NCBI RefSeq assembly: GCF_036711975.1
Contig: NC_091973.1
Coordinates: 3,968,001-4,032,000, forward strand
Direction of reading: 5' to 3'
DNA from: Onthophagus taurus
Lineage: Eukaryota; Arthropoda; Insecta; Coleoptera; Scarabaeidae
DNA: 64,000 nucleotides
Shown one piece after another: positions 10,945-25,592 of this stretch (positions are counted from its first letter, which is position 1; each line of letters opens with the position of its first letter). Position numbers and translations under genes: made by a program. The notes under the pieces are model-generated. The model was not told the origin of the DNA and ran no database searches. It saw nothing but the letters and a program-made list of their open reading frames with translations.

Positions 10945-11253
10945 CTATTGTTGATTTTTAGATGTTGAATTTTTATTAGCTTCTGTTAAAATGGCTTGTT
11001 CGAGTTCTTGTAGAAGTTCTTTTTTAACTGCGTCAGGTACCATACCTCGAGCAACGGGTGTTATTTCGGAAGATAACTTATCCATTGTTTGGGGTGTAGT
11101 GCCTTCACACAAATTTTTGCGACAAGCCATTCTAACCTGATCTCTCCATCCACAATCAACTAACCGAGCCTCAACGAGCTCGGCTACTTGTGATAATATA
11201 TCACGATTTTCTAAGTACATGTACACTTTCTCTTCATTTGGGGTATATGCCAT
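10945..11253 (-). CDS. e(y)2: ENY2 / enhancer of yellow 2 (SAGA DUB and TREX-2 subunit)
   Basis: ENY2 (yeast Sus1) is a small all-helical nuclear protein shared by the SAGA histone H2B deubiquitinase module and the TREX-2 mRNA export complex. This 102-aa single-exon frame matches the whole family length. Diagnostic parts are the helix LVEARLVDCGWRDQVRMACRK (about residues 27-47), then SSEITPVARGMVPDAVKKELL and a polar tail. The frame stays open for 21 codons upstream of the ATG back to a good acceptor (TTTTAG ending at 11317), so a spliced 5' exon, translated or untranslated, is possible; alignment to family length favours the ATG at 11253. A minus-strand poly(A) signal lies near 10855-10866, just before the PQBP1 start. 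Confidence 0.93.
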   Translation of the reverse strand: MAYTPNEEKVYMYLENRDILSQVAELVEARLVDCGWRDQVRMACRKNLCEGTTPQTMDKLSSEITPVARGMVPDAVKKELLQELEQAILTEANKNSTSKNQQ

Positions 11254-15418
<4,165 letters not shown>

Positions 15419-15888
15419 TATCCATCCCAATCCCTCCTTCAACAATATCATTTCCATTTTTCTTTTTGCCATATTTAGATATTGAGAGAGACAGACAGGT
15501 TCCGTTTCTGTTTTTAAAAGCAGCTTGATCGCCTAAGTTGTATTTCGAGTACCTACTTTTAATATATTGAACCTAACCCGAAACACCTTGTATATCAAAA
15601 CATGTATATTAAATAAAAATGTTTCGTCTTTTATTTACCTTATAGATTCTTTTTTTTATTTTCTTTTTTTGTACCAATGAGACAAATAATAAAAATAAAC
15701 TAGGCAATCAAATGTATGCATATCGATCGTAGCAAGTGTTTTCAAATAAATAGAACTATCTATCGAAAAATATATGTTTATTATAAACACCTTGCAAACA
15801 TCATAAAGATTCTTGATTTATTTTTACTTATAACTTTGAAGCTAACCTAAAATGGTATATTTTTCCCGCCAATTCTAAAACGATCACG
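15419..15888 (+). other. Vilse 3' UTR and WRNexo 5' flank
   Basis: A poly(A) signal AATAAA at 15612-15617 lies 194 bp after the Vilse stop and probably ends that transcript. The rest is AT-rich spacer leading to the WRNexo start, with an E2F-type site near its right end. Confidence 0.55.
15862..15870 (+). promoter_or_regulatory. E2F consensus site upstream of WRNexo
   Basis: TTTCCCGCC matches the E2F consensus TTTSSCGC and lies 18 bp before the start codon of a DNA-repair exonuclease. The surrounding DNA is AT-rich, so a chance match is less likely. Binding is inferred. Confidence 0.5.
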
Positions 15889-16750
15889 ATGTTGACGCGA
15901 TCGCGTGTTCCTCCAGAAGAAAAAGAACGAATTCAAAGAGAAAAGGTGAATATAATTAAATTAAAGTATTAATAAATAAAACTTCTCTTTAAGGAAGAAG
16001 CTTTAAAGAAAAAAAATGAGCTTCATACACGCCCATTTGTTGAATATAACGGAAAAGTCATTTATCAAACTACGTTTATAGACTTTGCGATGAGCTGTGA
16101 TGCGATTCTTGATAAAGTTAAAGCAACGAAAAATATATTTCCATTAGGATTTGATTTGGAATGGCCTTTTACGTTTCAAACTGGTCCAGGAAAAGTCGCA
16201 GTTATTCAAATTAGTCCATCTCTTGAAGAATGCTATGTTTTTCATGTTAGCCAAATTCTAAAATTGCCTAAATCTTTATTGGAATTATTGGTTGTTGATA
16301 ACGTTCGATTAGTTGGTGTTAATATTAAAAACGATATTCGAAAATTATCACGCGATTTTGGTGGATTTGATGACGACGAAGCTGTAAAGCGGTGTATTGA
16401 TGCTGGGCGACAAGCTAACGAATTATTAGGATCGACTAGAAGATGGAGCATGGAAAAATTAGTCGGCGAATTCGTTAGAAAATAAATTAATAATAAAATT
16501 TTTTTTAATACATTTCTTTTCAGCTTAATTTAAGGATAAATAAAGACAAAAAGGTGCGAAATAGTCAATGGCATGTTATTCCTTTATCTAAAGAACAACA
16601 AATTTATGCAGCAACTGATGCTTATGTAAGAAAAATGAAATATTGTTATTTTAGGTACAAATTAAAACATTTCAGGCTTCTTTGCGGCTTTATCACAAAC
16701 TTGAAATGCTCCAAGAAATAGCTAACAAAGAAAATAATCAAGAAAATTAA
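15889..16750 (+). CDS. WRNexo: WRN-type 3'-5' exonuclease (DEDDy), 4 coding exons
   Basis: This is the stand-alone insect form of the Werner exonuclease domain, a 3'-5' DNA exonuclease in replication-fork and repair metabolism. Exons 15889-15945, 15994-16473, 16524-16625 and 16676-16750 all join in phase 0 to give 237 aa. Exo I is GFDLEWP (D73, E75), Exo II is LVGVNIKNDIRKL (D133), and Exo III is YAATDAYASLRLY (Y207, D211), so the DEDDy set looks complete. The family feature RRWSMEKL and the downstream WHVIPLSKEQQIYAATDAY are clear. It lacks the helicase part found in vertebrate WRN, as in Drosophila. Its 3' end runs into the convergent WASH1 gene, 48 bp between stops. A poly(A) signal is at 16760-16765. 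Confidence 0.93.
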
Positions 16751-16752
16751 TT

Positions 16753-16765
16753 TTTATTAAATAAA
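16753..16765. terminator. Convergent poly(A) signals of WRNexo and WASH1
   Basis: AATAAA on the plus strand (16760-16765) serves WRNexo; AATAAA on the minus strand (complement of 16753-16758) would serve WASH1. They are one base apart, so the two mature 3' ends should overlap if both are used. Confidence 0.6.
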
Positions 16766-16798
16766 GAATACAATTATTATTATTTTAATGCTGCTTAA

Positions 16799-18157
16799 TT
16801 AATCTTCCCAATCATCATCAGTAGTTCCACTTTCAGATTGTTCAGACTTAACCGGCGGTGGTGGTAACATAGCAGAAATCCTATCCATAGCCGAACCCGG
16901 TTCGATTCCATTCGCTTTCTCCGCCCCCGAAATTCCTTTTCGTCGCATTAACAATTTCGAGTGCAAATCCGCCATTAAATCACCTCCACTCGGCTTCTTT
17001 TTCACTTCGTCTTCATTTTTCCTCGGCTCAGTCGCTTTTAATTTCTTCATTCCCCCCGCTTTTCTAATCGCGTCCATTAAAGTTGCATGCATATCTGGTA
17101 TAACGGGCTTTGAGGGAGTTTCAATAATCGGAAGTTCATTAATTAATGATGACTCTAATGCTGTTTCTAAAGATGTTTCTAAAGATGTTGGTGTAGGCTC
17201 AGTTTCTTTTGGTGTGGATTCGATCGGTTTTGATTCAATTTGCGAAATAATTTTTGGTTCAATTTTTGTTTCAATCTTTGGTTCAAGTTTTGAATTAGTG
17301 GGTGGGTCGATTTGGATGTTGGGTTGTATTTGTTCCGATTTGTTTGGTGTTGTGATGATTTCGGGTAATTCTGGAATGTTGGGTGAGGTGATGACTGAGG
17401 GTGCAATTGTTCTGTCTGAATTGTCGGTGTATCGTAAATCATCCGCGATTCCTGGTAAGTCGGGTAAATCGATTGGGACGTCGATTGTGGGTACATCCCC
17501 TAAATGTGGGCTGTAGAAGTAATTTTCTCCTGTGTGTTTATTTACGGTGGTTGGCTCTGATATGGATAGAGGCGCGGCGCCAATTTCTGGGCCATCGCTT
17601 ACTACTTCCTTTTTAGTTCTTTGCAGGATTTTGAGGGCGTCTGCTATGATGTATTTGTTGTATAAATTGGTGCCTGAATTATACAATAACACGTCGTTAA
17701 CGTTTTCTATGTTGTTTTTGGGGATTTCTCCTAAACCCTCATAGTTGGGTTTTTGGTTGTCAACGAAATTTAAATGATAAAATTGTAGCGTTTCGAGTTG
17801 GTCATCGTTTACAGGCTCATCTTTATACTTTAAAGGAAATGTTTGTTTTGTTGGAATGTTTTCGTTATCGAACAAGGTCTTATAGGGCTGGTTTAAATCA
17901 GCAGCTGGGTACTTACTGCTTGAAAACACCTGAATGGCTTTTTTAGCGCCCGAAAGCTTTGATATTTTCAAGTTGACTTTGTCAATTCTTCCATTTAATT
18001 GATTTAAATGCTCAGCATCTTTCTCTATCCTAGAAGAGATTCTTTTAAATATATCATTTGAGACGTCGGATAAATAATTGAAAGATTCCGCGATTTGGAT
18101 TATCGTTTCTTCTTTTCTTAAGTTCAACGGAATAACAGGAACGTTGTAGACAGACAT
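16799..18157 (-). CDS. Wash: WASH complex subunit 1 (Arp2/3 activator on endosomes)
   Basis: WASH1 is the nucleation-promoting subunit of the WASH complex, which builds Arp2/3 actin patches on early endosomes for retromer sorting. It is an uninterrupted 452-aa frame. The N-terminal WASH homology domain (MSVYNVPVIPLNLRKEETI, coiled coil to about residue 75, then FHLNFVDNQ-type motifs) is followed by a Pro/Glu/Thr-rich linker around residues 225-345. The C-terminus is a VCA module: WH2 helix HATLMDAIRKAGGMKKLK, the conserved SGGDLMADLHSKLLMRRKGISG, and an acidic end with the Arp2/3-binding tryptophan (DDDWED). The usual polyproline run before VCA is reduced. The gene is intronless here although its coding sequence is otherwise normal. 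It diverges from FERRY3. Confidence 0.95.
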   Translation of the reverse strand: MSVYNVPVIPLNLRKEETIIQIAESFNYLSDVSNDIFKRISSRIEKDAEHLNQLNGRIDKVNLKISKLSGAKKAIQVFSSSKYPAADLNQPYKTLFDNENIPTKQTFPLKYKDEPVNDDQLETLQFYHLNFVDNQKPNYEGLGEIPKNNIENVNDVLLYNSGTNLYNKYIIADALKILQRTKKEVVSDGPEIGAAPLSISEPTTVNKHTGENYFYSPHLGDVPTIDVPIDLPDLPGIADDLRYTDNSDRTIAPSVITSPNIPELPEIITTPNKSEQIQPNIQIDPPTNSKLEPKIETKIEPKIISQIESKPIESTPKETEPTPTSLETSLETALESSLINELPIIETPSKPVIPDMHATLMDAIRKAGGMKKLKATEPRKNEDEVKKKPSGGDLMADLHSKLLMRRKGISGAEKANGIEPGSAMDRISAMLPPPPVKSEQSESGTTDDDWED

Positions 18158-18243
18158 TTTTGTATGTATGTATAAACTACATGTATTAAAAAATTAAGTT
18201 TTGACGTCACACAACATAACCCCACTTTTATCTGTCAACAAAA
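18158..18243. promoter_or_regulatory. 86-bp bidirectional promoter between WASH1 and FERRY3
   Basis: Only 86 bp lie between the two divergent start codons, so promoter and both 5' UTRs are compressed here. A perfect CRE palindrome TGACGTCA sits at 18202-18209, about the middle. No TATA box is evident. Shared regulation of the two genes is inferred. Confidence 0.6.
18202..18209. promoter_or_regulatory. CRE (TGACGTCA) site
   Basis: Exact CREB/ATF palindrome in the middle of the WASH1-FERRY3 gap. Being symmetric it could act on both genes. Confidence 0.5.
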
Positions 18244-20135
18244 ATGGATGTTACTTTTAGCTACGTTTTTGAGAATTATTATTTCGAGGAGAACATTAAA
18301 ATCCCCATCAATGGAAATGTTTCAGAACTGGCTTATATACTTTTAAACAAATACGAATTACCAGATTACGCTTCAAAAGACTTAATCGCGGTGTTAACCC
18401 AATTCATTGACGAAAACACGGAAGAAGAATACAACAAATCCACGAATGAGTTATTAAAAAAATGCAAAGAGAATAAATTTGACGTGGAAGAACTCGCTAA
18501 AGAATGGGAAAAGCAAATGAGAGAGGTATAATAATAATAATAATAATAATGCCTTTTTATTAATTGAAATCATTACATTATCTATAACTTAATAATGAAA
18601 GGATAAGTATACAGGGCGTAGTTAAGGTCCTTCTCTTCCACTCTTTTAATATATAATTAACACTTTTACCCCACCCCATTAAATTTAATTTTTTAATAAG
18701 GAAATGGCTGATCATGGTGAAAGAAAATGCGCTTCAGATGAAGAATTATTCGCAACCGCCTACCACAAAATGGTACATTCCCCAGCATTAGAAACAATGC
18801 TCAAATGGGAACATGTTTATGCCCAAACAGTCAGAGAAAAATGTTACGAAAGAGATCGATTAATAAGAATGTTATCTGATGAGTAATGTGCCTTATTTAT
18901 TAATTTATTTACACTTACTTTTCTTATTAGACAAGGTGATGAAATGTCAGCAGCAGAAAAGCGTTTAGAAAAAGGTGTAACAGAATCCGATATTAATGCA
19001 TTAATTGGGAAACACTTCGATGACCAAACTTTGCTTCAAGCTAAATTACACAGTGAAATAGACACCTTAAAAGAAGCTCAACGCAGGGAATACAGAGAAT
19101 GGTTGATGCAAATGTTGGAACAAAGTCAAGCAAATAAATCTTTACCCACACCAAAAACTTCCCCTTTAGCACCAATCCCACCTTCCTTAATATTAGCCAC
19201 TTCAACAATCTCTCGACAAAGCACAATTGAGAATCAAATCTTAGAAGAAAGTTTTACAATTCATTTAGGTTCCCAACTTAAGCAAATGCATAATATTCGT
19301 ATTTTAAGAGCAAATGTTATGAGTTTATGTGATGTTGATGATGATTCGTAAGAAAAAAAATTTTTTTATTTCATATTAATAATAAAAAAAAAATTTTAGA
19401 TCACCAACCCCTCAATGCCTTCAAACAGCACTAGGATTATATTCAAACGATTTAAGCGGTTTAGTTTTAATAACCGACGACGTTTTACCATCGAGGGTCA
19501 CCGAGCAATTTCGAAAAATCTGTCAAAAAACAACCGAATTTCATTTTCAACACGTTGATGACCAACTTGAAATAATAAACAATTTACAAAAACAAAAATC
19601 GTTAAATTCGGCTTCATCGAATCGTAAATCAAGTAGAAATCTTCAATCGGGCGATTTTTATATCACAAGACATTCGAATTTATCACAAGTTCATGTTATT
19701 TTTCATATCGTTGCTGATGATAGTATTAGAGGGAACGATATAAACAGTAGACATCCCGTCGTTTTGGGATTAAGAAATATTGTAAAAACGGCTTGTTCAA
19801 ACGATATAACATCATTAACGATCCCTTTATTATTAAGCTACGAAATGAGCGAAGATATGACGATTTCGTGGTGCGAAAAACGAGCTGAATTAATTTTCAA
19901 ATGCGTTAAAGGGTTTATGATTGAAATGGCGTCTTGGGGAGGATCCGATTTAAAAAATTTACAGTTTATGTTACCCGAAGTATAAGATAAGAAGTATCAA
20001 TAAATATTTTAATTAATTTTATTTATTTTTCAGGGAATATCAAGCGAAGTTTTTCAATCGCTCACCGATATGTTACCGAGGATCTTCAAAGTTTCAAATC
20101 CGCTAATTTTAGAATGTTCCAAAGAAAAAATATGA
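18244..20135 (+). CDS. FERRY3: FERRY3 / C12orf4 homolog (Rab5 effector complex subunit), 5 coding exons
   Basis: FERRY3 (C12orf4) is a subunit of the FERRY complex, a Rab5 effector that couples early endosomes to mRNAs. Exons are 18244-18525, 18701-18882, 18931-19347, 19400-19979 and 20034-20135; all are GT-AG and phases agree, giving 520 aa against about 550 in human. Family marks are the N-terminal FSYVFENYYFEENIKIP, the block DEELFATAYHKMVHSPALETML, the coiled-coil region with EAQRREYREWL, and C-terminal VVLGLRNIVKTACSNDITSL, PLLLSYEMSEDMTISWCEKR and FKCVKGFMIEMASW. Exon 1 appears to be a complete 95-aa frame only because the donor is read through. Intron 1 carries an ATA microsatellite directly after the donor. 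A candidate poly(A) signal is at 20278-20283. The assignment rests on recalled family sequence. Confidence 0.88.
18526..18549 (+). repeat. ATA trinucleotide run at the FERRY3 intron 1 donor
   Basis: A run of ATA/TAA triplets begins two bases into the intron, right behind the GT. It may be a simple repeat or the tail of a minus-strand LINE 3' end, as such tails occur at 8891. Confidence 0.6.
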
Positions 20136-23065
20136 TATTTATAATTACGAATTATTTTTAATTTAGAATTAAAAATTTACAGTATTGATTAAAATTTATT
20201 TCAATATTGTAATAAGCTTTATCGTTTCGTTTATAGATGGCGCTATAAGACTACTCCTAAAGAAATACTCCTATATTAATAAATAAGGAAGAGATAATTA
20301 AATATGTACCTCTTTATCCAATTAAAGCGTAGTATAGTTCAGTTATGATTTAATAATGCAAATCATTCAGTACCAGCATTAATCTAATATCGATCTCCTG
20401 ATTATTAATGCACAATATAAATGCAAATAAGTGATTTATGGTAGATCCATTAATTCGATTAATACCTATGTATTCCGGAATCAATTCTTGATATTTCCTC
20501 TCTAAGTCGGCCTTCTCATTTCTGAGGAATCGGGAATTTATGGTGAATGTGCAACATCCATAAAACTATATCCAGAGCTTTCATAAGTCGCACCTTCGTG
20601 TTCCTTGTTATTTTTCTGTGCACATTTTCGTCGGTATCGCGAGTGCTATACGTCGCCTTATTTTTGGCTCACAAGCTTGGATTTGTGTTGGGAGGTGCTG
20701 TATTTGTTTCAACGAGATTTATTTTCATCTTCAGAACGCGGCTTTCATTAGTAATTAGTTGGATCATTTCTGCCAACTCGCATTACATATAATAAGTAAG
20801 AAAAAAGATTGGTGCTAAATTAAATGAGGATGTTATTGTGATAATTTGCTAAAAACTAATGCACTAAAGCTTGGATAAAACTCTGATAACCACCTCTATT
20901 GATTGTGTCTCTTTCATGTTAAATAGAAGTTTGAAAGAAAGCAATAGAGTTTATGTTGATAAAAGAGATTGGAGCGACTGTTGTTATTTTTGATGATAAT
21001 CTAGTATCAATTGCGCCTGTGTGTTGAATACATAGATGTTATTTACGAGATTATTTTCGATCAATTAAAGATGATGATACAATTATGCAATTAAGCTTGG
21101 TTCTTGAATTACAGGAAAATGTTATTTTATATAAACTATCCTCAGGGCTTCGTCCTTGGATAAAGGTTCTAGAACATTGCTTGACGGTGTTCTTGAGCAG
21201 AAAGTGTCTAACGAAAAGCATCCATATACTTCTATTGGATTTGGAGGTGGTGACAAGATATTAATTGCTATAAAGTTCCAGCGATGTGATCAGAAGTTTC
21301 TGAAAATTGGGTTTGCGGCATTGAGGAGCAGACAAAGGAGTGTTGAGGAGACAAGCTAGATCGTTCTGATTTGTGGTTTGTGGGTGTTGGCACAATGTGA
21401 TTTCAGACCCAACCCAACCTTTTTTTATTTTAATGAGGTTGGGGAAAAATCTGCAAACACACTCGACCTATGGTCGGTCGGATAATGTGGGAACGAGGTC
21501 TAGCCCTACTAAAAACCCATTTCCTCGTCTTCTATTTCTCTGGAACCGCTTGCGCTTTCTTTTTGTCCTCGTTCACTATTTCACATAAGTACAAACAAAA
21601 ATATTGCTTTTAACTATCATTTTATCCTACATACCCAGCTCGGAGAGGCAATAAGCTCCTCGCTCTCTTTTTCTCTTCTCTTCTCCTCTATTTCCTTCTC
21701 GGTCATCACCAAAGTGTTTTCAAAGTGTTTTGCGGATAGACAAAGAGAGGGTTATATGTGCCTTTCTTAATAATAATAAATTGTAGGTCTTTGCCTAGCA
21801 GTTGTAATGGCATAGATAATATTAGTAATAAAATTTGTGTCAATGTGGGTTTTAATATCAATCAAATAATTAATCATTCGAAATAACAAGAATTCATTTA
21901 AATTGCCTGAATTAAATGTACATCTACGATGCATACAGAAAAATAAATATTCAATATTTTTAAGGTTTGGCTTTGCATGTCGGATAATTTAATTGACCGG
22001 TCTAGACGGTATTTTGTTATAGGCAGCCACACCTGTATTACAGCGAGCTTTTCCCCTCAGTTATATTTTTCTCGAACAGACGTTCGAAATCGGTTTTTCT
22101 CGTTTTTCTTTTCGACGAAAGTCCGTTGAGAGCGTTTTAAGATACCTTATAATAAGAATAAATGGCACCGAAATAGTTTTATCTCGATTGAAAATAGGTG
22201 TACCTTCAAATATAGTTATTTTACGAGGCGTAAAAAACCCTCCCCTCTAAATTAAGACCGAACGTCCAGATGACAGAAAATGGGGAGCTTAAATCAAGAC
22301 AAATGTTAATAATAGAATATATCTCGTATTAAAATAAATATTTTTTGCTTTGGTAATCGGATATTATTTTTTTTATAACGAAAACAATTTTTTGACCCAT
22401 TTGTTTTATCAAAGGTTTGGAGAATTTGATCATAGGAATTTTACGGGAACAAAATTTTTGTGGTGGGCTTTTACCCAACATTGCCAATATAGTAATGTTA
22501 GTGTAACAGAATCCTTAATCCACCGCTGCAACGATCCGGATACGAATTAATAATCTGGTTAATTAATAATTTAAACGGTTACAGTCTAGCCGATTCGTGA
22601 TTAAATTAAAATTCTGTGAAGCGTTTATTAATGTTGAAATTGCGTATTATAGGTAATAAAATCGTTAACCATATGTAAATATTGATAGTAAATAGCTTTC
22701 TAGCAAGAAATCGATACTAATATGTTAAAACCCGTCCGAACGTTAAGCGATTATAATTTTCATGCTTTAATAATTGTCATTTCAACTTCGAAATGTTCAA
22801 ATTAAGTTATATTGTAATATATTATTAATCGTCCTGTATTTTAACATAGAATTGTAGTTATTTATAGGTTATTCCTGTTCACAATGGAATATGTAATTAT
22901 TGGAATTAACATTAAATTTACTAAAATGTTTTCAATTTGAACTTATTATTTTTGAGTTTGTAATCTTTTAATTCGCTAATAAATGATTTTTCTTTCCATA
23001 TTTAGTGAAATAAATGTTGTTAGTTTTTTTTGGTATTTATTTTTTTGTGTTTATTTTTTTTGTAG
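20136..23065. other. Intergenic DNA between FERRY3 and the signal-peptide exon
   Basis: AT-rich spacer. Short open frames exist but none resembles a known family or shows splice-consistent structure. It should hold the FERRY3 3' end (AATAAA at 20278-20283) and the distal promoter of the gene starting near 23 kb. Confidence 0.5.
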
Positions 23066-23300
23066 AATCGACGTCGATGTGCGTCGAGATTTGAGAGATT
23101 CTGGAGGCCGAAGAGACGACGCTCAGGACGCTCAGTAACGTCGCAGCTGTCGTTCTAGCAGGACGTACTTCGGATAGAAAACCGGAGCGCGCACGTTATT
23201 TACGTTCGACTCGTGCGAACCGAATTTGTATCAAAAAAAAGTATATTTTTTAATAAATATAGTTATGGGAATCCTGTTTTAAGTGACTTAAAGTGTGGAC
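23066..23300 (+). promoter_or_regulatory. Candidate 5' UTR exon segment
   Basis: A T-rich tract followed by TGTAG ends at 23065 and could be a splice acceptor. The following 235 bp are unusually GC- and CpG-rich for the region and run without interruption into the start codon at 23301. It could be a spliced 5' UTR exon or the transcription start region itself. Confidence 0.4.
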
Positions 23301-23370
23301 ATGTTTCTATTACTTAAAATCTTGTTTTTTCTCGTAGTTTTAACTCTGAATATTTTTGCAGATAATTTGG
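23301..23370 (+). CDS. First coding exon (signal peptide) of an unidentified gene
   Basis: The exon encodes MFLLLKILFFLVVLTLNIFA, a textbook signal peptide with a likely cut after Ala20, then DNL, and ends in phase 1 at a near-perfect donor (TTGG|GTAAGT). The gene should therefore make a secreted or single-pass membrane protein. I do not recognise which one: no other convincing exon was found in the following 40 kb. Very long first introns are common for insect neuronal cell-surface genes (inference only). The chance of a random hydrophobic frame is real, but the CpG-rich 5' side and the donor support it. Confidence 0.45.
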
Positions 23371-24447
23371 GTAAGTTAGAAAAAATTAAATGGATTTCCT
23401 TCTTTTATGATATTGTAAATATTTTGATTGTAACTCGCGAAAAGCAAAATTATATCTTTACAAAATACGCCAGATTTTATCGTTCCTCGGTTATGTTTTT
23501 TGGCAAGCCGAGTTAAAACAAGTTCATTCATCAACACCTTTCAACAAATTTCGATTGTTTTATGATAATAAATAACGATTTGCGATGAAAACTTTATTAT
23601 TCGAGGATTATCTGTAAAATGTTTCATTAAGATTAAAAAACTTTATACTGAAATGACCAACTAGAAAAGTTATTAAAAGTTCTAAGCCTCGTGGACAACT
23701 TTTTTTCTATTTTATAATGAAATTAGTATCAATAGTATTTTCAATTATAAATTTATATTCGGGATGTTTAATTTAATTTAATCGTTTAAAGCAACCGCGA
23801 ATTAGTTTTAGACATATTTACCATGAATGCTTTGCTAAATACAGTTTTTGGCAAACATTTTTTCTGAGCCCGAAAACAAACATTAAATCCATCTCGTTTC
23901 CCAGTTTATGAAACTTTATGTTTTTTTTAAAGCAATTTCACTTTTAAGTAATTGAAATAGAACCCGAGAGGGACTTTTATGGCCGTATTTTTTAATACTA
24001 TTTTTAGAATGTATGGGTGTGATATGTGGAAAGCAATTGGGTAAACAGAAACGGATTTGAACAATAAGATGTAGTTTCGAAACGTCAACACAAACAAGCA
24101 TATTCAAGTTAGCGGTTGAGGGTCCGGCCGCTGGTTCAATTTTCTTATGCAAATTTCCTACGGAATACGTCCACAACGCGAACCATTCCAAAATGATCGC
24201 GAACGGTTCGTTTACGCGACCAAGCCTATAAAACGTGAAATATGAACGCCGGGATACAATCGTTAAACCGAGCTCTTAATTATTTGCCGGCGAATGGGGG
24301 TGAGATTAACATTTAATAGCCTTGCAAAAACGTGAGATACAACCTCAGACCACAACATATGTTGCATCTAACTATTTCGCATCTTGTATTTAATTATTTA
24401 TGGAAAGTTTTATTAATTTCTTTCCTTAATCATTAATATTATATATA
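23371..24447 (+). other. Intron or intergenic stretch
   Basis: AT-rich, no coding signal, no repeat recognised. It runs from the donor at 23371 to the first MITE half at 24448. Confidence 0.4.
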
Positions 24448-24631
24448 CACAGTGTTAATTAATTATCGTACCCGACGTCATGCAACCAATATCACATCAA
24501 CCTCTCACATATTTCGAATACCAGAAAATACTACCTCATGATACTTGAGGCGGCCGACGTCTCCGAAGTCGGCCGAGTATGATCATATCTTGCTTGAAAC
24601 GGATTGAAAAAGCAATCTCCGCCACCGAATA

Positions 24632-24777
24632 CAGTGTGTTAATTAATTATCGTACCCGATGTCATCGTTGCAAGTATGCAACCAATATCACAAATCGCGT
24701 ATTGCAATACCGATACGATGATGTTGGTTGCATACTTGCAATGATGATGTCGGGTAAGATAATTAATTAACACACTG
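24632..24777. mobile_element. Tc1/mariner-type MITE, complete copy 1
   Basis: This 146-bp near-palindrome begins CAGTGTGTTAATTAATTATC and ends with the reverse complement of the same end. It is flanked by TA on both sides (24630-24631 and 24778-24779). CAGT termini with TA duplication are typical of Tc1/mariner elements. It has no coding capacity. Confidence 0.8.
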
Positions 24778-25446
24778 TATTTCGTATACCAGAAAACACC
24801 ACCTCATGATACTTGGGCGGCCGACGTCTTCGAAGTCGGCCGAGTATGATTCTATCTTGTTTGACATGGATGGAAAAAGCAACCTCGGTCGACATCGAAG
24901 ACGTCGGCTGCCCCGCATATTTCGAATACTAGAGAATACCAGCTCATGGTACTTGGGTTGGGTTAGATTTGGTTCGTCGATTTGGACGTCTTCGAAGTCG
25001 GCCGCCTTCATTGCATACTACATACGCCGTCATTGCATACTTGCAATGATGATGTCGGGTAAGATTAATTAACACACTATATTTCGTATACCAGAAAATA
25101 CCACCTCATGATACTTGGGCGGCCGACGTCTTCGAAGTCGGCCGAGTATGATTCTATCTTGTTTGACATGGATGGAAAAAGCAACCTCGGTCGACATCGA
25201 AGACGTCGGCTGCCCCGCATATTTCGAATACTAGAGAATACCAGCTCATGGTGCTTGGGTTGGGTTAGATTTGGTTGGGAAAAAGTAACCTCGGCCGACT
25301 TCGAAGACGTCGGCCGCCACCGAATATTCCGAATACCAGAAAATACCACCTCATGATACTTGGGGCGGCCGACGTCTCCGAAGTCGGCCGAGTATGATCA
25401 TATCTTGCTTGAAACGGATTGAAAAAGCAATCTCCGCCACCGAATA

Positions 25447-25592
25447 CAGTGTGTTAATTAATTATCGTACCCGATGTCATCATTGCAAGTATGCAACCAA
25501 TATTACAAATCGCGTATTGCAATACCGATACGATGATGTTGGTTGCATACTTGCAATGATGATGTCGGGTAAGATAATTAATTAACACACTG
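25447..25592. mobile_element. Tc1/mariner-type MITE, complete copy 2
   Basis: Same 146-bp element as copy 1, flanked by TA (25445-25446 and 25593-25594). Because the surrounding palindrome spacers also match, this copy arose by tandem duplication of the 816-bp higher-order unit rather than by a new insertion. Confidence 0.8.

Noticed and set aside
16899-16912. GGTTCGATTCC resembling a tRNA T-loop
   Set aside because: It lies inside the WASH1 coding sequence and no cloverleaf surrounds it.
18244-18531. A complete stand-alone 95-aa protein
   Set aside because: The stop is reached only by reading through a GT donor at 18526; splicing to 18701 in phase 0 gives the FERRY3 family sequence.
20547-20792. 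Hydrophobic 81-codon frame as a membrane protein gene
   Set aside because: No family likeness, no promoter or splice support; hydrophobic frames are common in T-rich DNA.
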